From NCBI RefSeq assembly GCF_009651005.1, contig NZ_WHVW01000028.1, forward strand, positions 1 to 34,862: 34,862 nucleotides of DNA. The letters are read 5' to 3'. The stretch comes from Sporosarcina obsidiansis (GTDB lineage: Bacteria > Bacillota > Bacilli > Bacillales_A > Planococcaceae). A program made the position numbers and the translations under genes. Shown here one piece after another: positions 7,018 to 14,054 of this stretch (its first letter is position 1; each line of letters starts with the position of its first letter). The notes under the pieces were generated by a model, which made no database searches, was not told the DNA's origin, and saw nothing but the letters and a program-made list of their open reading frames with translations.

Positions 7018-7689
7018 CCAAAGTCATGTCGAACCGATCGAAACTCCATCAGGCCCGCGCCAAAATCTTGTCGAACCGATCCAATCCCCATCAGGCCCGC
7101 TCCAAAGTCATGTCGAACCGATCGAAACTCCATTAGGACCGAGCCAAAGTCATGTCGAACCGATCCAATCCCCATCAGGCCCGCTCCAAAGTCATGTCGA
7201 ACCGATCGAAACTCCATCAGGCCCGCGCCAAAGTCTCGTTGAACCGATCGAAACTCCATCAGGCCCGCGCCAAAGTCATGTCGAACCGATCCAATACCCA
7301 TCAGGCCCGCGCCAAAGTCTCGTTGAACCGATCGAAACTCCATCCGGACCACTCCAAAGTCTCGTTGAACCGATCGAACCTCCATCAGGCCCGCGCCAAA
7401 GTCTCGTTGAACCGATCGAACCTCCATCAGGCCCGCGCCAAAGTCACGTTGAACCGATCGAACCTCCATCAGGAGCGCGCCAAAGTCATGTCGAACCGAT
7501 CCAATACCCATCAGGCCCGCGCCAAAGTCATGTCGAACCGATCGAAACTCCATCAGGCCCGCGCCAAAGTCTCGTTGAACCGATCGAACCTCCATCAGGC
7601 CCGCGCCAAAGTCTCGTTGAACCGATCGAACCTCCATCCGGAGCACTCCAAAGTCTCGTCGACCCGATCGAAACTCCATCCGCACCGGC
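7018..7689. repeat. Tandem array of sixteen 42-bp units
   Basis: CCAAAGTC-type starts recur at 7018, 7060, 7102 and every 42 bases up to 7648, sixteen units with no insertion or deletion. Of 42 columns, 17 vary; the rest are invariant, including ACCGATC. The unit is about 57% GC (24 of 42 in unit 1), well above its surroundings. Three main versions alternate: A (CATGTCGAA...CGATCG), B (CATGTCGAA...CGATCC, units 2, 4, 7, 12) and C (CTCGTTGAA...CGATCG). Some distant units are identical (1=5=13, 7=12, 9=10=14). Because 42 is a multiple of three and stops are absent, long frames are open on both strands, but none has a ribosome site or a convincing start. It is not a CRISPR: the repeats are contiguous with no spacers. 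It lies between two terminators of convergent genes. Function unknown. Confidence 0.95.
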
Positions 7690-7725
7690 CCGCACATGTC
7701 TTCTATTGAACAACTATCTAGAATG

Positions 7726-7775
7726 AAAAAAGAGTCATCTGAGAAGGTGAAAGAAAATCACTTCTCGGACAACTC
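7726..7775 (-). terminator. Terminator of the yedE-yedF unit
   Basis: GAGAAGGTGA (7741-7750) pairs with TCACTTCTC (about 7758-7766) and GAGT (7732-7735) with ACTC (7772-7775). The AAAAAA at 7725-7730 becomes the T-run on the minus strand. Confidence 0.7.
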
Positions 7776-7788
7776 CTTTTGCTTTTAC

Positions 7789-8028
7789 TCACGCATAAAT
7801 ATAAAAAAGATATTCCTGCCCATTCTTAATAGGATCTTGCGCAAAGGTATAACCATGCGCCAATGCTTCCTCTGGAACGTTGCGAAAAGAGCCTGGGCAA
7901 TCCGTGATGACTTGCAATAATTCACCCTTTTTCATTCCCTCTAGTGCTTCTAATGTGTAGATAACAGGGTAGGGGCAAGATTCTCCACGTAAGTCGAGTG
8001 TGAAATCCGCTTCGTTGTTAGTTTGCAT
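7789..8028 (-). CDS. yedF: TusA/YedF-family sulfur carrier protein
   Basis: The 79-residue protein has the family signature CPYP (Cys18) after LDLRGES near its N-terminus and the GELLQVITDCP segment of the TusA fold. The cysteine carries a persulfide (or selenide) and hands it to a partner. It overlaps the end of the upstream YedE gene by 11 bases and has its own AGAGAGGG site, so the two are made together. Known pairs of this type are the thiosulfate uptake system TsuA-TsuB (YeeE-YeeD) and YedE-YedF, linked to selenium in some genomes. Lengths of 402 and 79 residues are like the YedE-YedF pair. Confidence 0.88.
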   Translation of the reverse strand: MQTNNEADFTLDLRGESCPYPVIYTLEALEGMKKGELLQVITDCPGSFRNVPEEALAHGYTFAQDPIKNGQEYLFYIYA

Positions 8029-9226
8029 GTTCTTTCATCCCTCTCTTCATGATCAACTTACGATGATAACGTTTTTCAGAGTAAACCGTTAAGGTATATA
8101 GCACACCTAGCATAGTGAGTGTTAGAAGAATAGCACCGACCGGACCAATTGATTCTACTAGGTTTATTTTTGCACCGCTTTTGACTAATACATTATATAT
8201 ACCTAAATGATCCCAAGCGTAAGCAAGGAAAGTAGCACCGATAATATTACCCACAAAAACGGGCAGGAAAAGGACCTGACCTTCCATCAGTCTGTACATC
8301 ATTCCTGTTTCACAGCCAGAAGCCATGACAATACCGAGTCCAAACAACGCACCGCCAACAAAGGTACTCAGAGCAGCGATTTGAGTGATTGGCGTCACGT
8401 CATATATAGAAATAACAATAATAGTTAGAACAGAGCTAAAGGCCATACCAGCAATAATAGCTTTTGCCATTACACTGCGTCCGACAAGAAACAGATCACG
8501 GAATGCGGAGGTGAAGCAAATTTGTCCACGTTCAATGAGAATACCAAAGGCGAGCCCGAATAGTGCGCCTAAACCAAGAAACTTTTGGCCCGTTGCAAAA
8601 AAATAGATGATCAGACCGAGATAGACGATAGCGATTACGCTTCCGATATATGGTTGAATGACACGGCTGTTGACCTTTGATGGTTTTGAAGCACCCCGTG
8701 TCAGGGATGGACGGCCTTTCCACCAGCGTGTTTTGGTTAGCTTTGCGCCGAAGAAAGTTCCGATTCCGGTCGCGACTATGAAAATCCATGAGTGTATAGA
8801 AAACTGAGGAACACCTGTGAAGAAAGCTGCCAAGTTACAGCCTAGTGCTAATCGTGCACCGAATCCTGCAATGATCCCACCGACAAGTCCTTGAACATAG
8901 CGGCGTTTCTGTTGCGGGAGACGGATTTTAAAACTATTACTAAATAACACCATGAGGAGAGCGCCAATAAACATTCCCCAAACCATCCAGCCATCGGGTC
9001 GGTTCCAAGTCGTTCCTTTGAGGTGTACCATGTCAAAATATTGCCAGCCAGAAATGTCTACCCCGAATAGCTTCAGGATATCTCCTCCAAGCCGAGTGAA
9101 TTCGCCGGTTACTGCCCAAACTGTTGAAGTTAAGCCAAAGTACAAAGCACTAAGCGCACCAGCAATCAGTAGGACTACATAGGGATTCCAATAGCGTTGG
9201 AAAATCGTTTGCATCAAAGTTTTCAT
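8018..9226 (-). CDS. yedE: YeeE/YedE-family membrane transporter for a sulfur or selenium species
   Basis: The 402-residue protein is a multi-helix (about 9-10 TM) inner membrane protein of the YeeE/YedE family. Three membrane cysteine motifs seen in thiosulfate transporter TsuA-like proteins are present: GCNLAAFFTG, RGQICFTSAFRD and ASGCETGMM, forming the relay that passes the anion through the membrane. A TusA-like partner follows directly. The start ATG has GAGGAG upstream. Substrate (thiosulfate or a selenium compound) cannot be decided from sequence; no selD or selU gene is in the window. Confidence 0.88.
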   Translation of the reverse strand: MKTLMQTIFQRYWNPYVVLLIAGALSALYFGLTSTVWAVTGEFTRLGGDILKLFGVDISGWQYFDMVHLKGTTWNRPDGWMVWGMFIGALLMVLFSNSFKIRLPQQKRRYVQGLVGGIIAGFGARLALGCNLAAFFTGVPQFSIHSWIFIVATGIGTFFGAKLTKTRWWKGRPSLTRGASKPSKVNSRVIQPYIGSVIAIVYLGLIIYFFATGQKFLGLGALFGLAFGILIERGQICFTSAFRDLFLVGRSVMAKAIIAGMAFSSVLTIIVISIYDVTPITQIAALSTFVGGALFGLGIVMASGCETGMMYRLMEGQVLFLPVFVGNIIGATFLAYAWDHLGIYNVLVKSGAKINLVESIGPVGAILLTLTMLGVLYTLTVYSEKRYHRKLIMKRGMKEHAN

Positions 9227-9259
9227 GTCTTGTTGCTCCTCGTATAAAGTCCTTTTTCT

Positions 9260-9287
9260 AGTGTAATCTTAATTGAGGAGAAATCAA
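9260..9287 (-). promoter_or_regulatory. Candidate promoter of yedE-yedF
   Basis: On the minus strand TTGATT (9287-9282) and TACACT (9265-9260) are separated by 16 bases and lie about 35 bases before the yedE start codon. Confidence 0.45.
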
Positions 9288-9377
9288 GTGAAATTATGAT
9301 CAATTCATTTAGAGTGTAAAAAATTATCCTATTAAAGTAATTACAGTGAATTCAAGCAGATCAACTTACAAAAAACC

Positions 9378-10229
9378 TCATAACCGGATATCATTCTGAA
9401 AGTTGAGCACAAAATGATCGGCTTCATCGTAAATGGCAAAATGGTATCCTTGTTCTTTATAAAAGTTGATGATTTCGGGAAGTACTGCCAAGGTTTGTGT
9501 TTTTTCGTGCATTAAGATGATTTCTTTGTCTTCATTTGTGCCATGTTTAATGTTTTCTATTATTTGAGCTGGATTGTCTTTTAATTTCCAATCCTGAGAA
9601 TCAATCGTCCAATCCCATACTTTAATACCTGCATCCACAAGTTGTTGGCGTATTTGTTCATTTTTTAAACCTGGTGCAGAGCCATAGGGAGGGCGAACTA
9701 AGTGGGGGGATTCACCGGTTAGTTCATGGATCAGCGCTAATGTTTCTTGCATCTCAGATACAAACTGGTTTTCTTTATATAAAGTGTGAAAATCATGCGT
9801 CATACTATGACCACCGATGTAATGTCCTTCTACTACTGCGCGTTTTACACTTTCTAGTAAATGTTCTTTTTTCAGGTTATTTCCCTGCATGAAAAATGTT
9901 GCTTTTACATCATACTCTAGCAAGACGTCTAAAAATTCATCTGTCAGTCGGCTGGGACCATCGTCAAATGTGAGGTATACTACTTTTCCTGTTGGCTTTT
10001 CCTCTACACTAGTTTCTTCTTTAGATTGTTCTTCCTCTTGAGGAATGGGAGCTTCTACTTTTTCTGTTTCTTCAGGTACGATAATTATTTTGGGAGCAGA
10101 AAAAGACTTTCCTACAAAAAATCCAGTGAAAAAAATTGGGATTAGCATAATCAGAACCGTAATGAAAAATCGTTTTCTAATTCTCTTTCTTCGTTCAGCA
10201 TATTCATCTGGTGGTATTTTCATTGTCAT
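9378..10229 (-). CDS. Membrane-anchored polysaccharide deacetylase (PgdA/PdaV-like)
   Basis: The 283-residue protein has a basic N-terminus, one TM segment (about residues 20-44), an acidic linker and a NodB deacetylase domain (about 85-275). Motifs: TFDDGPS with the catalytic Asp and metal Asp, GGHSMTHD with both metal histidines, RPPYGSAP, DWTIDSQDW and ILMHEK with the catalytic His. Such enzymes N-deacetylate peptidoglycan GlcNAc or MurNAc on the outer membrane face, which blocks lysozyme. AGGAGG sits 5 bases before ATG 10229 and 11 before an in-frame ATG at 10223. It lies directly downstream of sigV-rsiV on the same strand, as in the csfV-pdaV arrangement of Clostridioides difficile, so it is probably a SigV target. 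Confidence 0.9.
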   Translation of the reverse strand: MTMKIPPDEYAERRKRIRKRFFITVLIMLIPIFFTGFFVGKSFSAPKIIIVPEETEKVEAPIPQEEEQSKEETSVEEKPTGKVVYLTFDDGPSRLTDEFLDVLLEYDVKATFFMQGNNLKKEHLLESVKRAVVEGHYIGGHSMTHDFHTLYKENQFVSEMQETLALIHELTGESPHLVRPPYGSAPGLKNEQIRQQLVDAGIKVWDWTIDSQDWKLKDNPAQIIENIKHGTNEDKEIILMHEKTQTLAVLPEIINFYKEQGYHFAIYDEADHFVLNFQNDIRL

Positions 10230-10252
10230 CTAATCCTCCTGGGGCTGTTTTT

Positions 10253-10277
10253 CTCTTTCAGCTAGATACTGAAAGAG
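10253..10277. other. Perfect 9-bp hairpin before the deacetylase start
   Basis: CTCTTTCAG at 10253-10261 and CTGAAAGAG at 10269-10277 flank a 7-base loop, ending about 12 bases upstream of the deacetylase ribosome site. No T-run follows on the minus strand, so it is more likely an mRNA structure than a terminator. Confidence 0.5.
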
Positions 10278-10329
10278 GGAAGTATCTTATTTATATGAAA
10301 AACTATGAGAATGTCATGATTTATGTATT

Positions 10330-10365
10330 GCAACGTAGCAGACCATACGGTATCAGCTACGTTGC
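10330..10365. other. Perfect 10-bp hairpin between rsiV and the deacetylase gene
   Basis: GCAACGTAGC at 10330-10339 and GCTACGTTGC at 10356-10365 pair exactly, with ACC/GGT able to extend the stem inside the loop. It starts 13 bases after the rsiV stop. No T-run follows on the minus strand, so it may be an incomplete terminator, a processing site or a protein-binding dyad. Confidence 0.55.
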
Positions 10366-10377
10366 TGTGCAAAGAAC

Positions 10378-11250
10378 TTAGTTAATATATGTGTCACTGA
10401 CCAATAAGTTTTTGAGGATCGATGAAGGAATTTCGAACGTTACGATACCCATATAACCAGGCGCGACTTCGTATTTGTCAAATGAAATCATCATTTTATG
10501 ATCGGCAGTAATATAGAAGTTTTGATCTGGTCGAATTGCTTCGAAGTCCGGTACTGTTTCATCGGACAAGAAGTAAGAGATCTCTTCGTCTACCGACATT
10601 TGTCGTACCATTTCACTTTTGATATATGAACTGATGACATCAATATACGTATCATCTTTAAAAAGACTTGGCAGTGTGATGGCAATGTTTTTCTGCTTAT
10701 CAATTGTGTCGTACTTCATAGTTGTCGAAGACGAGCCAACTATGTTCTCGACATAGCGAGCAATCGAAAGAAGTTGATCGGTATCCGTTTTTACTTCATA
10801 TCCCGTGCTGATCCCCATATGGCCATTCCCTGCTTTTTTCATTTCATCAACTTCTTGTTCGAATTGTTTGTAGAGCGTTTTGTTTTCATCGATATACTTT
10901 TCATTCAATGAAGCCTGTAGCTCTTCGTTTTCCAAACCACTGATGGCAGGCGCAGAAAGGTCAGCTTGATAGGTCTCTTCATCCATCGTAAGTTGTTGAA
11001 CAGTAAAAACTTCAACAATGGGACCTAAAACAGGTACATTTACCATTGCTTGTGCAAAGGTAGAGCTTACGTTAATGCTAACAAAAAACAAAGCTGCCGC
11101 AGCGATCGCTCCAATCGACCATTGTTTAATAATGGGACGCTTCTTTTTAGGTGCTGTAGCCTGACGAATTGAATCCTCAACCAAAATCTTCAATTCAGTT
11201 GGTATCTCTATTTCCTCATATGCTTTTTTCAACTTATCCATTTCTTTCAT
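10378..11250 (-). CDS. rsiV: Anti-sigma factor RsiV-like (DUF3298)
   Basis: The 290-residue protein has a cytosolic N-terminus that should hold the sigma factor, one TM helix (about residues 46-66, WSIGAIAAAALFFVSINV) and a large external domain. Residues about 195-285 match the RsiV/DUF3298 domain, including NFYITADHKMMISFDKYEVAPGY-like sequence. In Bacillus subtilis RsiV binds lysozyme directly and is then cut, releasing SigV. Its ATG overlaps the sigV stop in an ATGA, the usual sigma/anti-sigma coupling, and a GGGGATG ribosome site lies upstream. The deacetylase downstream fits a lysozyme response. Confidence 0.88.
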   Translation of the reverse strand: MKEMDKLKKAYEEIEIPTELKILVEDSIRQATAPKKKRPIIKQWSIGAIAAAALFFVSINVSSTFAQAMVNVPVLGPIVEVFTVQQLTMDEETYQADLSAPAISGLENEELQASLNEKYIDENKTLYKQFEQEVDEMKKAGNGHMGISTGYEVKTDTDQLLSIARYVENIVGSSSTTMKYDTIDKQKNIAITLPSLFKDDTYIDVISSYIKSEMVRQMSVDEEISYFLSDETVPDFEAIRPDQNFYITADHKMMISFDKYEVAPGYMGIVTFEIPSSILKNLLVSDTYIN

Positions 11251-11744
11251 AGTGTAAAATCATCCCCTATCTCCAGGCGTAATTTGTTTAATATCCGATA
11301 CAGCCTAGATTTAATCGTATTAATGTTTTCATCCATTACTAGTGCGATTTCTTCAATTTTTAGATCTTCGAAAAAGCGAAGAATAATTAAAGTCTTATCA
11401 TACGGAACTAGTTGATCGATGGCGTCTCGTAAATCCATATCAATTCTTTCATCTGCAGCTTGAGGCAGGTGTATGTTGAGGATATCCGCATCCATCACGG
11501 TCATCCGTTGATGTTTTCTGATGAAATCAATCGAAGTATTGATGAGAATTCGATAAAACCACGTTTTTAAATAAGTGATCTCTTCAAGGCGATCAATTGA
11601 TTTCAGTGCTTTAAAAATAGCTTCTTGAACAATATCAAGCGCATTCTCTTTATTCTTGACATAGCTATAAGCCAATCGATAATGTGATTCTTGATTTTTT
11701 ATTATAAAATCTTCTACTAAATCAAACTTCTCTTTTTTTGTCAT
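11247..11744 (-). CDS. sigV: ECF RNA polymerase sigma factor, SigV-like
   Basis: The 165-residue protein has only sigma regions 2 and 4, as ECF factors do. Region 2 spans about residues 18-78 (LAYSYVKNKENALDIVQEAIFKAL, then TWFYRILINTSIDFIRK), and region 4 about 105-160 with the HTH IEEIALVMDENINTIKSRLYR. Co-translation with an RsiV-type anti-sigma identifies it as SigV-like. The upstream minus-strand promoter has the AAAAC...CGTC pattern of ECF promoters, so it should activate itself. The ATG has GAAGGTG about 11 bases upstream. Confidence 0.9.
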   Translation of the reverse strand: MTKKEKFDLVEDFIIKNQESHYRLAYSYVKNKENALDIVQEAIFKALKSIDRLEEITYLKTWFYRILINTSIDFIRKHQRMTVMDADILNIHLPQAADERIDMDLRDAIDQLVPYDKTLIILRFFEDLKIEEIALVMDENINTIKSRLYRILNKLRLEIGDDFTL

Positions 11745-11801
11745 GACAAAAGATTCACCTTCTCAAGTTTTTAACATATCGCGAACACGTTATAGTAATT
11801 T

Positions 11802-11827
11802 GACGGGCGATATTCAAAAAAAGTTTT
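11802..11827 (-). promoter_or_regulatory. ECF-type (SigV) autoregulatory promoter
   Basis: On the minus strand AAAAC (11827-11823) is followed by a T-run and, after a 17-base spacer, CGTC (11805-11802). Known SigV/SigX-type promoters have an AAC-containing -35 followed by Ts, and CGTC at -10. It lies about 58 bases before the sigV start. Confidence 0.65.
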
Positions 11828-11840
11828 GATAATTATCAAA
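11825..11840. promoter_or_regulatory. Perfect 16-bp palindrome overlapping the sigV -35
   Basis: TTTGATAATTATCAAA reads the same on both strands and overlaps the ECF -35 by three bases. It resembles a shortened Fur/PerR-type box (TGATAAT...ATTATCA) but lacks the central bases, so the binding protein is unknown. Confidence 0.5.
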
Positions 11841-11957
11841 TCGTGCGGAAAAGTATAGAGTTACATGCAATCGTTCTTCATTTCTGGGGCATCTGGTCTG
11901 CTGTCGGAATAGACTGTTAAGAAACTCATTGAAACAGGATGGAGAAAGGATGAGACA

Positions 11958-12854
11958 TTGAACAAGCTGCTAACGAAATCAAACGCAGCTTTATTGTTCT
12001 TAGTCCTGCTTTGGGGTGTCAGCTGGCCGATATATAAGGCATCCGTCGTTTATGCGCCTCCCTTATTGTTTGCAGGTATGCGTGCTGCGTTAGGTGGATG
12101 TTTAGTAGCTCTTTTGATTTTACCCATGAGAAGAAAATTGAAGTGGCGGAAGAATTGGCGGAAGTACTGTATTTCTGCGTTGTTCAACACGATTCTATTT
12201 TTCGGTTTGCATACAGTAGGTCTCAATCATTTGCCTGGTGGACTTTTCTCGGTATTAGTCTATTTTCAGCCAGTTCTTTTAGGATTGTTTGCTTGGGTTT
12301 GGTTAGATGAGAATATGTCATGGATAAAAGTGGTGGGTCTCATAACTGGTTTTATTGGGATCATCATCGTGAGTATTGACGGTCTCACTACGCATATTTC
12401 AGTGATAGGTGTGGTATTAGGAGTACTTACGGCAGTTTTTTGGGCATTCGGAGTGATCTACGTCAAGAAAGTCAGTCATGAAGTCGATGCTTACTGGATG
12501 GTGGCGATGCAGTTTACGATAGGCGGCATGGCTCTTCTCGCTGTGGGTTCGCTTACGGAAAGTTGGTCAGCCATCGAATGGAACAGTATGTATCTATTTG
12601 GACTTGGATTCGGCGGCACAATGGGTATACCCATCGCCTATATTATTTATTACCGGCTCATTAATGCGGGAGAAGCGAGTAAGGTCGGTGTATTTACTTT
12701 TCTCGTTCCGGTTATTTCAGTATTCATCAGTACGGTATTTTTAAGAGAGCCGATTACGCATAAATTGATCGCAGGATTATTGCTTGTTGTGGTCAGTATT
12801 TATTTTGTGAACTACCAAAAACGTATTACACGATTCGAACCCACCAGCAAATAA
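11958..12854 (+). CDS. EamA/DMT-family transporter
   Basis: The 298-residue protein has ten predicted membrane helices in two EamA repeats (about residues 10-145 and 150-290). LLWGVSWPIYK near the N-terminus and the LVPVISVFISTVFLREPIT segment in the second half are typical of drug/metabolite exporters. Substrate unknown. The start is TTG at 11958, with GGAGAAAGG 8-9 bases upstream; the nearby ATG at 11950 runs into a stop after three codons and cannot be used. It is monocistronic and ends at a bidirectional hairpin shared with the convergent nitroreductase. Confidence 0.85.
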   Translation: MNKLLTKSNAALLFLVLLWGVSWPIYKASVVYAPPLLFAGMRAALGGCLVALLILPMRRKLKWRKNWRKYCISALFNTILFFGLHTVGLNHLPGGLFSVLVYFQPVLLGLFAWVWLDENMSWIKVVGLITGFIGIIIVSIDGLTTHISVIGVVLGVLTAVFWAFGVIYVKKVSHEVDAYWMVAMQFTIGGMALLAVGSLTESWSAIEWNSMYLFGLGFGGTMGIPIAYIIYYRLINAGEASKVGVFTFLVPVISVFISTVFLREPITHKLIAGLLLVVVSIYFVNYQKRITRFEPTSK

Positions 12855-12858
12855 AAGA

Positions 12859-12887
12859 CCTGAGATCGGCAGAGAGCCGAACTCAGG
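12859..12887. terminator. Bidirectional terminator between EamA and nitroreductase genes
   Basis: CCTGAG (12859-12864) pairs with CTCAGG (12882-12887), with GGC/GCC inside. AAAA before and TTT after give short T-runs in both directions. Confidence 0.7.
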
Positions 12888-12929
12888 TTTAGGAAACGAA
12901 ATAACTGTAAGGCATTCAAGTGAATTATT

Positions 12930-13502
12930 TTAATGATCGATAATCGTTAGCAGTTCTCGAATATCTGTCCGATCTTGCGGTTCAGGTACGTGTTTTGGAT
13001 AACCGATCATGAGGGTCGCGACGACTTTCTCGCCTGGTTTTACACCGATTGCCTCTCTGAAAATAGGGTCGTATATCCAATCGTTTGATCGCCAAATCAT
13101 TCCGATGCCACGTTCCCAAGCAGCGAGCTGAAAGTTTTGAATCAGGGTGGAGACTGCTCCGTAATCTTCATCCCATCTCCTTTGCCGCGGATCTTCCGGC
13201 ATGATCACAACGAGATGGAGGGGAATCTTGCGGAAGTAGTCTGCTTTCTTATTTACTTTTTCAGAAACTGCGCCATCCGTTTTTGGCTGGGAATCTATAT
13301 AGGACTGAACAAACTTTTCTTTCCCTTCACCCGTATATAATTGAAATCGCCAAGGTTCGGTGAGCTTGTGATTCGGAGCCCACTTGGCGACATTCAGCAG
13401 TTCAATAAGTTCCTCCACGTCAACTGGTTCTGTTTTAAATGCCTTAATGGATCTTCTACTGATGATGGCTTTTTCTACATCATTTTTTCCTTCATAACTC
13501 AT
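12930..13502 (-). CDS. Nitroreductase family FMN oxidoreductase
   Basis: The 190-residue protein begins the family pattern with AIISRRSIKAFKTEPV (FMN-phosphate-binding RRSI/K), has APNHKLTEPWRF near residues 42-53 and ends with VATLMIGYPK. It belongs to the YdjA/YfhC-like branch of nitroreductases, which form FMN dimers using NAD(P)H. The physiological substrate is not known. GAAAGGGG lies upstream of the ATG. A near-consensus Fur box lies 38 bases upstream of the start, suggesting induction under iron limitation; roles in iron-siderophore reduction or flavin reduction are possible but not shown. Confidence 0.9.
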   Translation of the reverse strand: MSYEGKNDVEKAIISRRSIKAFKTEPVDVEELIELLNVAKWAPNHKLTEPWRFQLYTGEGKEKFVQSYIDSQPKTDGAVSEKVNKKADYFRKIPLHLVVIMPEDPRQRRWDEDYGAVSTLIQNFQLAAWERGIGMIWRSNDWIYDPIFREAIGVKPGEKVVATLMIGYPKHVPEPQDRTDIRELLTIIDH

Positions 13503-13539
13503 AGATGGAAACCCCTTTCTATTGCATAGATAGACGAAA

Positions 13540-13554
13540 TGAAAATCATTATCA
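13540..13554. promoter_or_regulatory. Fur box
   Basis: TGAAAATCATTATCA matches the Bacillus 7-1-7 Fur consensus TGATAATnATTATCA in 13 of 14 defined positions. It lies between the divergent nitroreductase (start 13502) and the small membrane protein (start 13662), so could act on either. Confidence 0.72.
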
Positions 13555-13661
13555 ATTACAATCGTATCATGAATGAAAATATTTACAACTGGTTTACGTC
13601 AGGATGTCCTACTAATATGTTAAAATTAAATTAGTAAACTGCAAGTAGGGGGGACGCGTTT

Positions 13662-13976
13662 ATGTCACCTGAATTACAGGATCTCAGTATGATGATCCTG
13701 ATTGTCTTAATGATCAATGGGTTATTTTCGTTTTTCTACAGAAATACAAAAAAGATCGATAAAGGTTTTACCATCAGTTATCTTAAATTGAGTTATAGAA
13801 GAAAAATGGTTAGAACTGTTTGGATGTTTCTTGCCATGCCTTTACTCTTATTGTTTATAAAGTTTGTTGGACAGATGACCAAAAACGAAATTCTACTAAT
13901 CGGTATATTTCTTTATATACTTCTTATTATCCAATTTTTTTATAATGTATATAAAATGCGGAATGATCATAAGTAA
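13662..13976 (+). CDS. Small membrane protein of unknown function
   Basis: The 104-residue protein has three predicted TM helices (about residues 8-25, 49-68 and 75-95) separated by a basic loop (RNTKKIDKG...YRRK). I do not recognise a family. AGGGGGGACG precedes the ATG. It diverges from the nitroreductase across a Fur box, so it may be iron-regulated. A strong hairpin follows. Confidence 0.7.
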   Translation: MSPELQDLSMMILIVLMINGLFSFFYRNTKKIDKGFTISYLKLSYRRKMVRTVWMFLAMPLLLLFIKFVGQMTKNEILLIGIFLYILLIIQFFYNVYKMRNDHK

Positions 13977-13993
13977 TGAGAAACGAAATCGAA

Positions 13994-14025
13994 AAGACCC
14001 ACTGAGCAAATCGCCAGTGGGTCTT
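13994..14025. terminator. Bidirectional terminator between the small membrane protein and abgT genes
   Basis: AAGACCCACTG at 13994-14004 pairs perfectly with CAGTGGGTCTT at 14015-14025. Confidence 0.8.
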
Positions 14026-14054
14026 CCAATTCGATGTGTTCCTGAATGTCTGAT

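Noticed and set aside
7018..7689. CRISPR array
   Set aside because: The 42-base units are contiguous, with no unique spacers, and no cas genes are present.
6984..7697. 237-codon repeat protein on the minus strand
   Set aside because: No ribosome site before ATG 7697; open only because the unit lacks stops on either strand; variable columns favour second codon positions in this frame.
6992..7726. 244-codon repeat protein on the plus strand
   Set aside because: TTG start directly after a stop, no ribosome site, and substitutions spread evenly over codon positions.
11825..11840. Calling the palindrome a Fur box
   Set aside because: It lacks the 7-1-7 spacing; the site at 13540-13554 is a much better Fur match.
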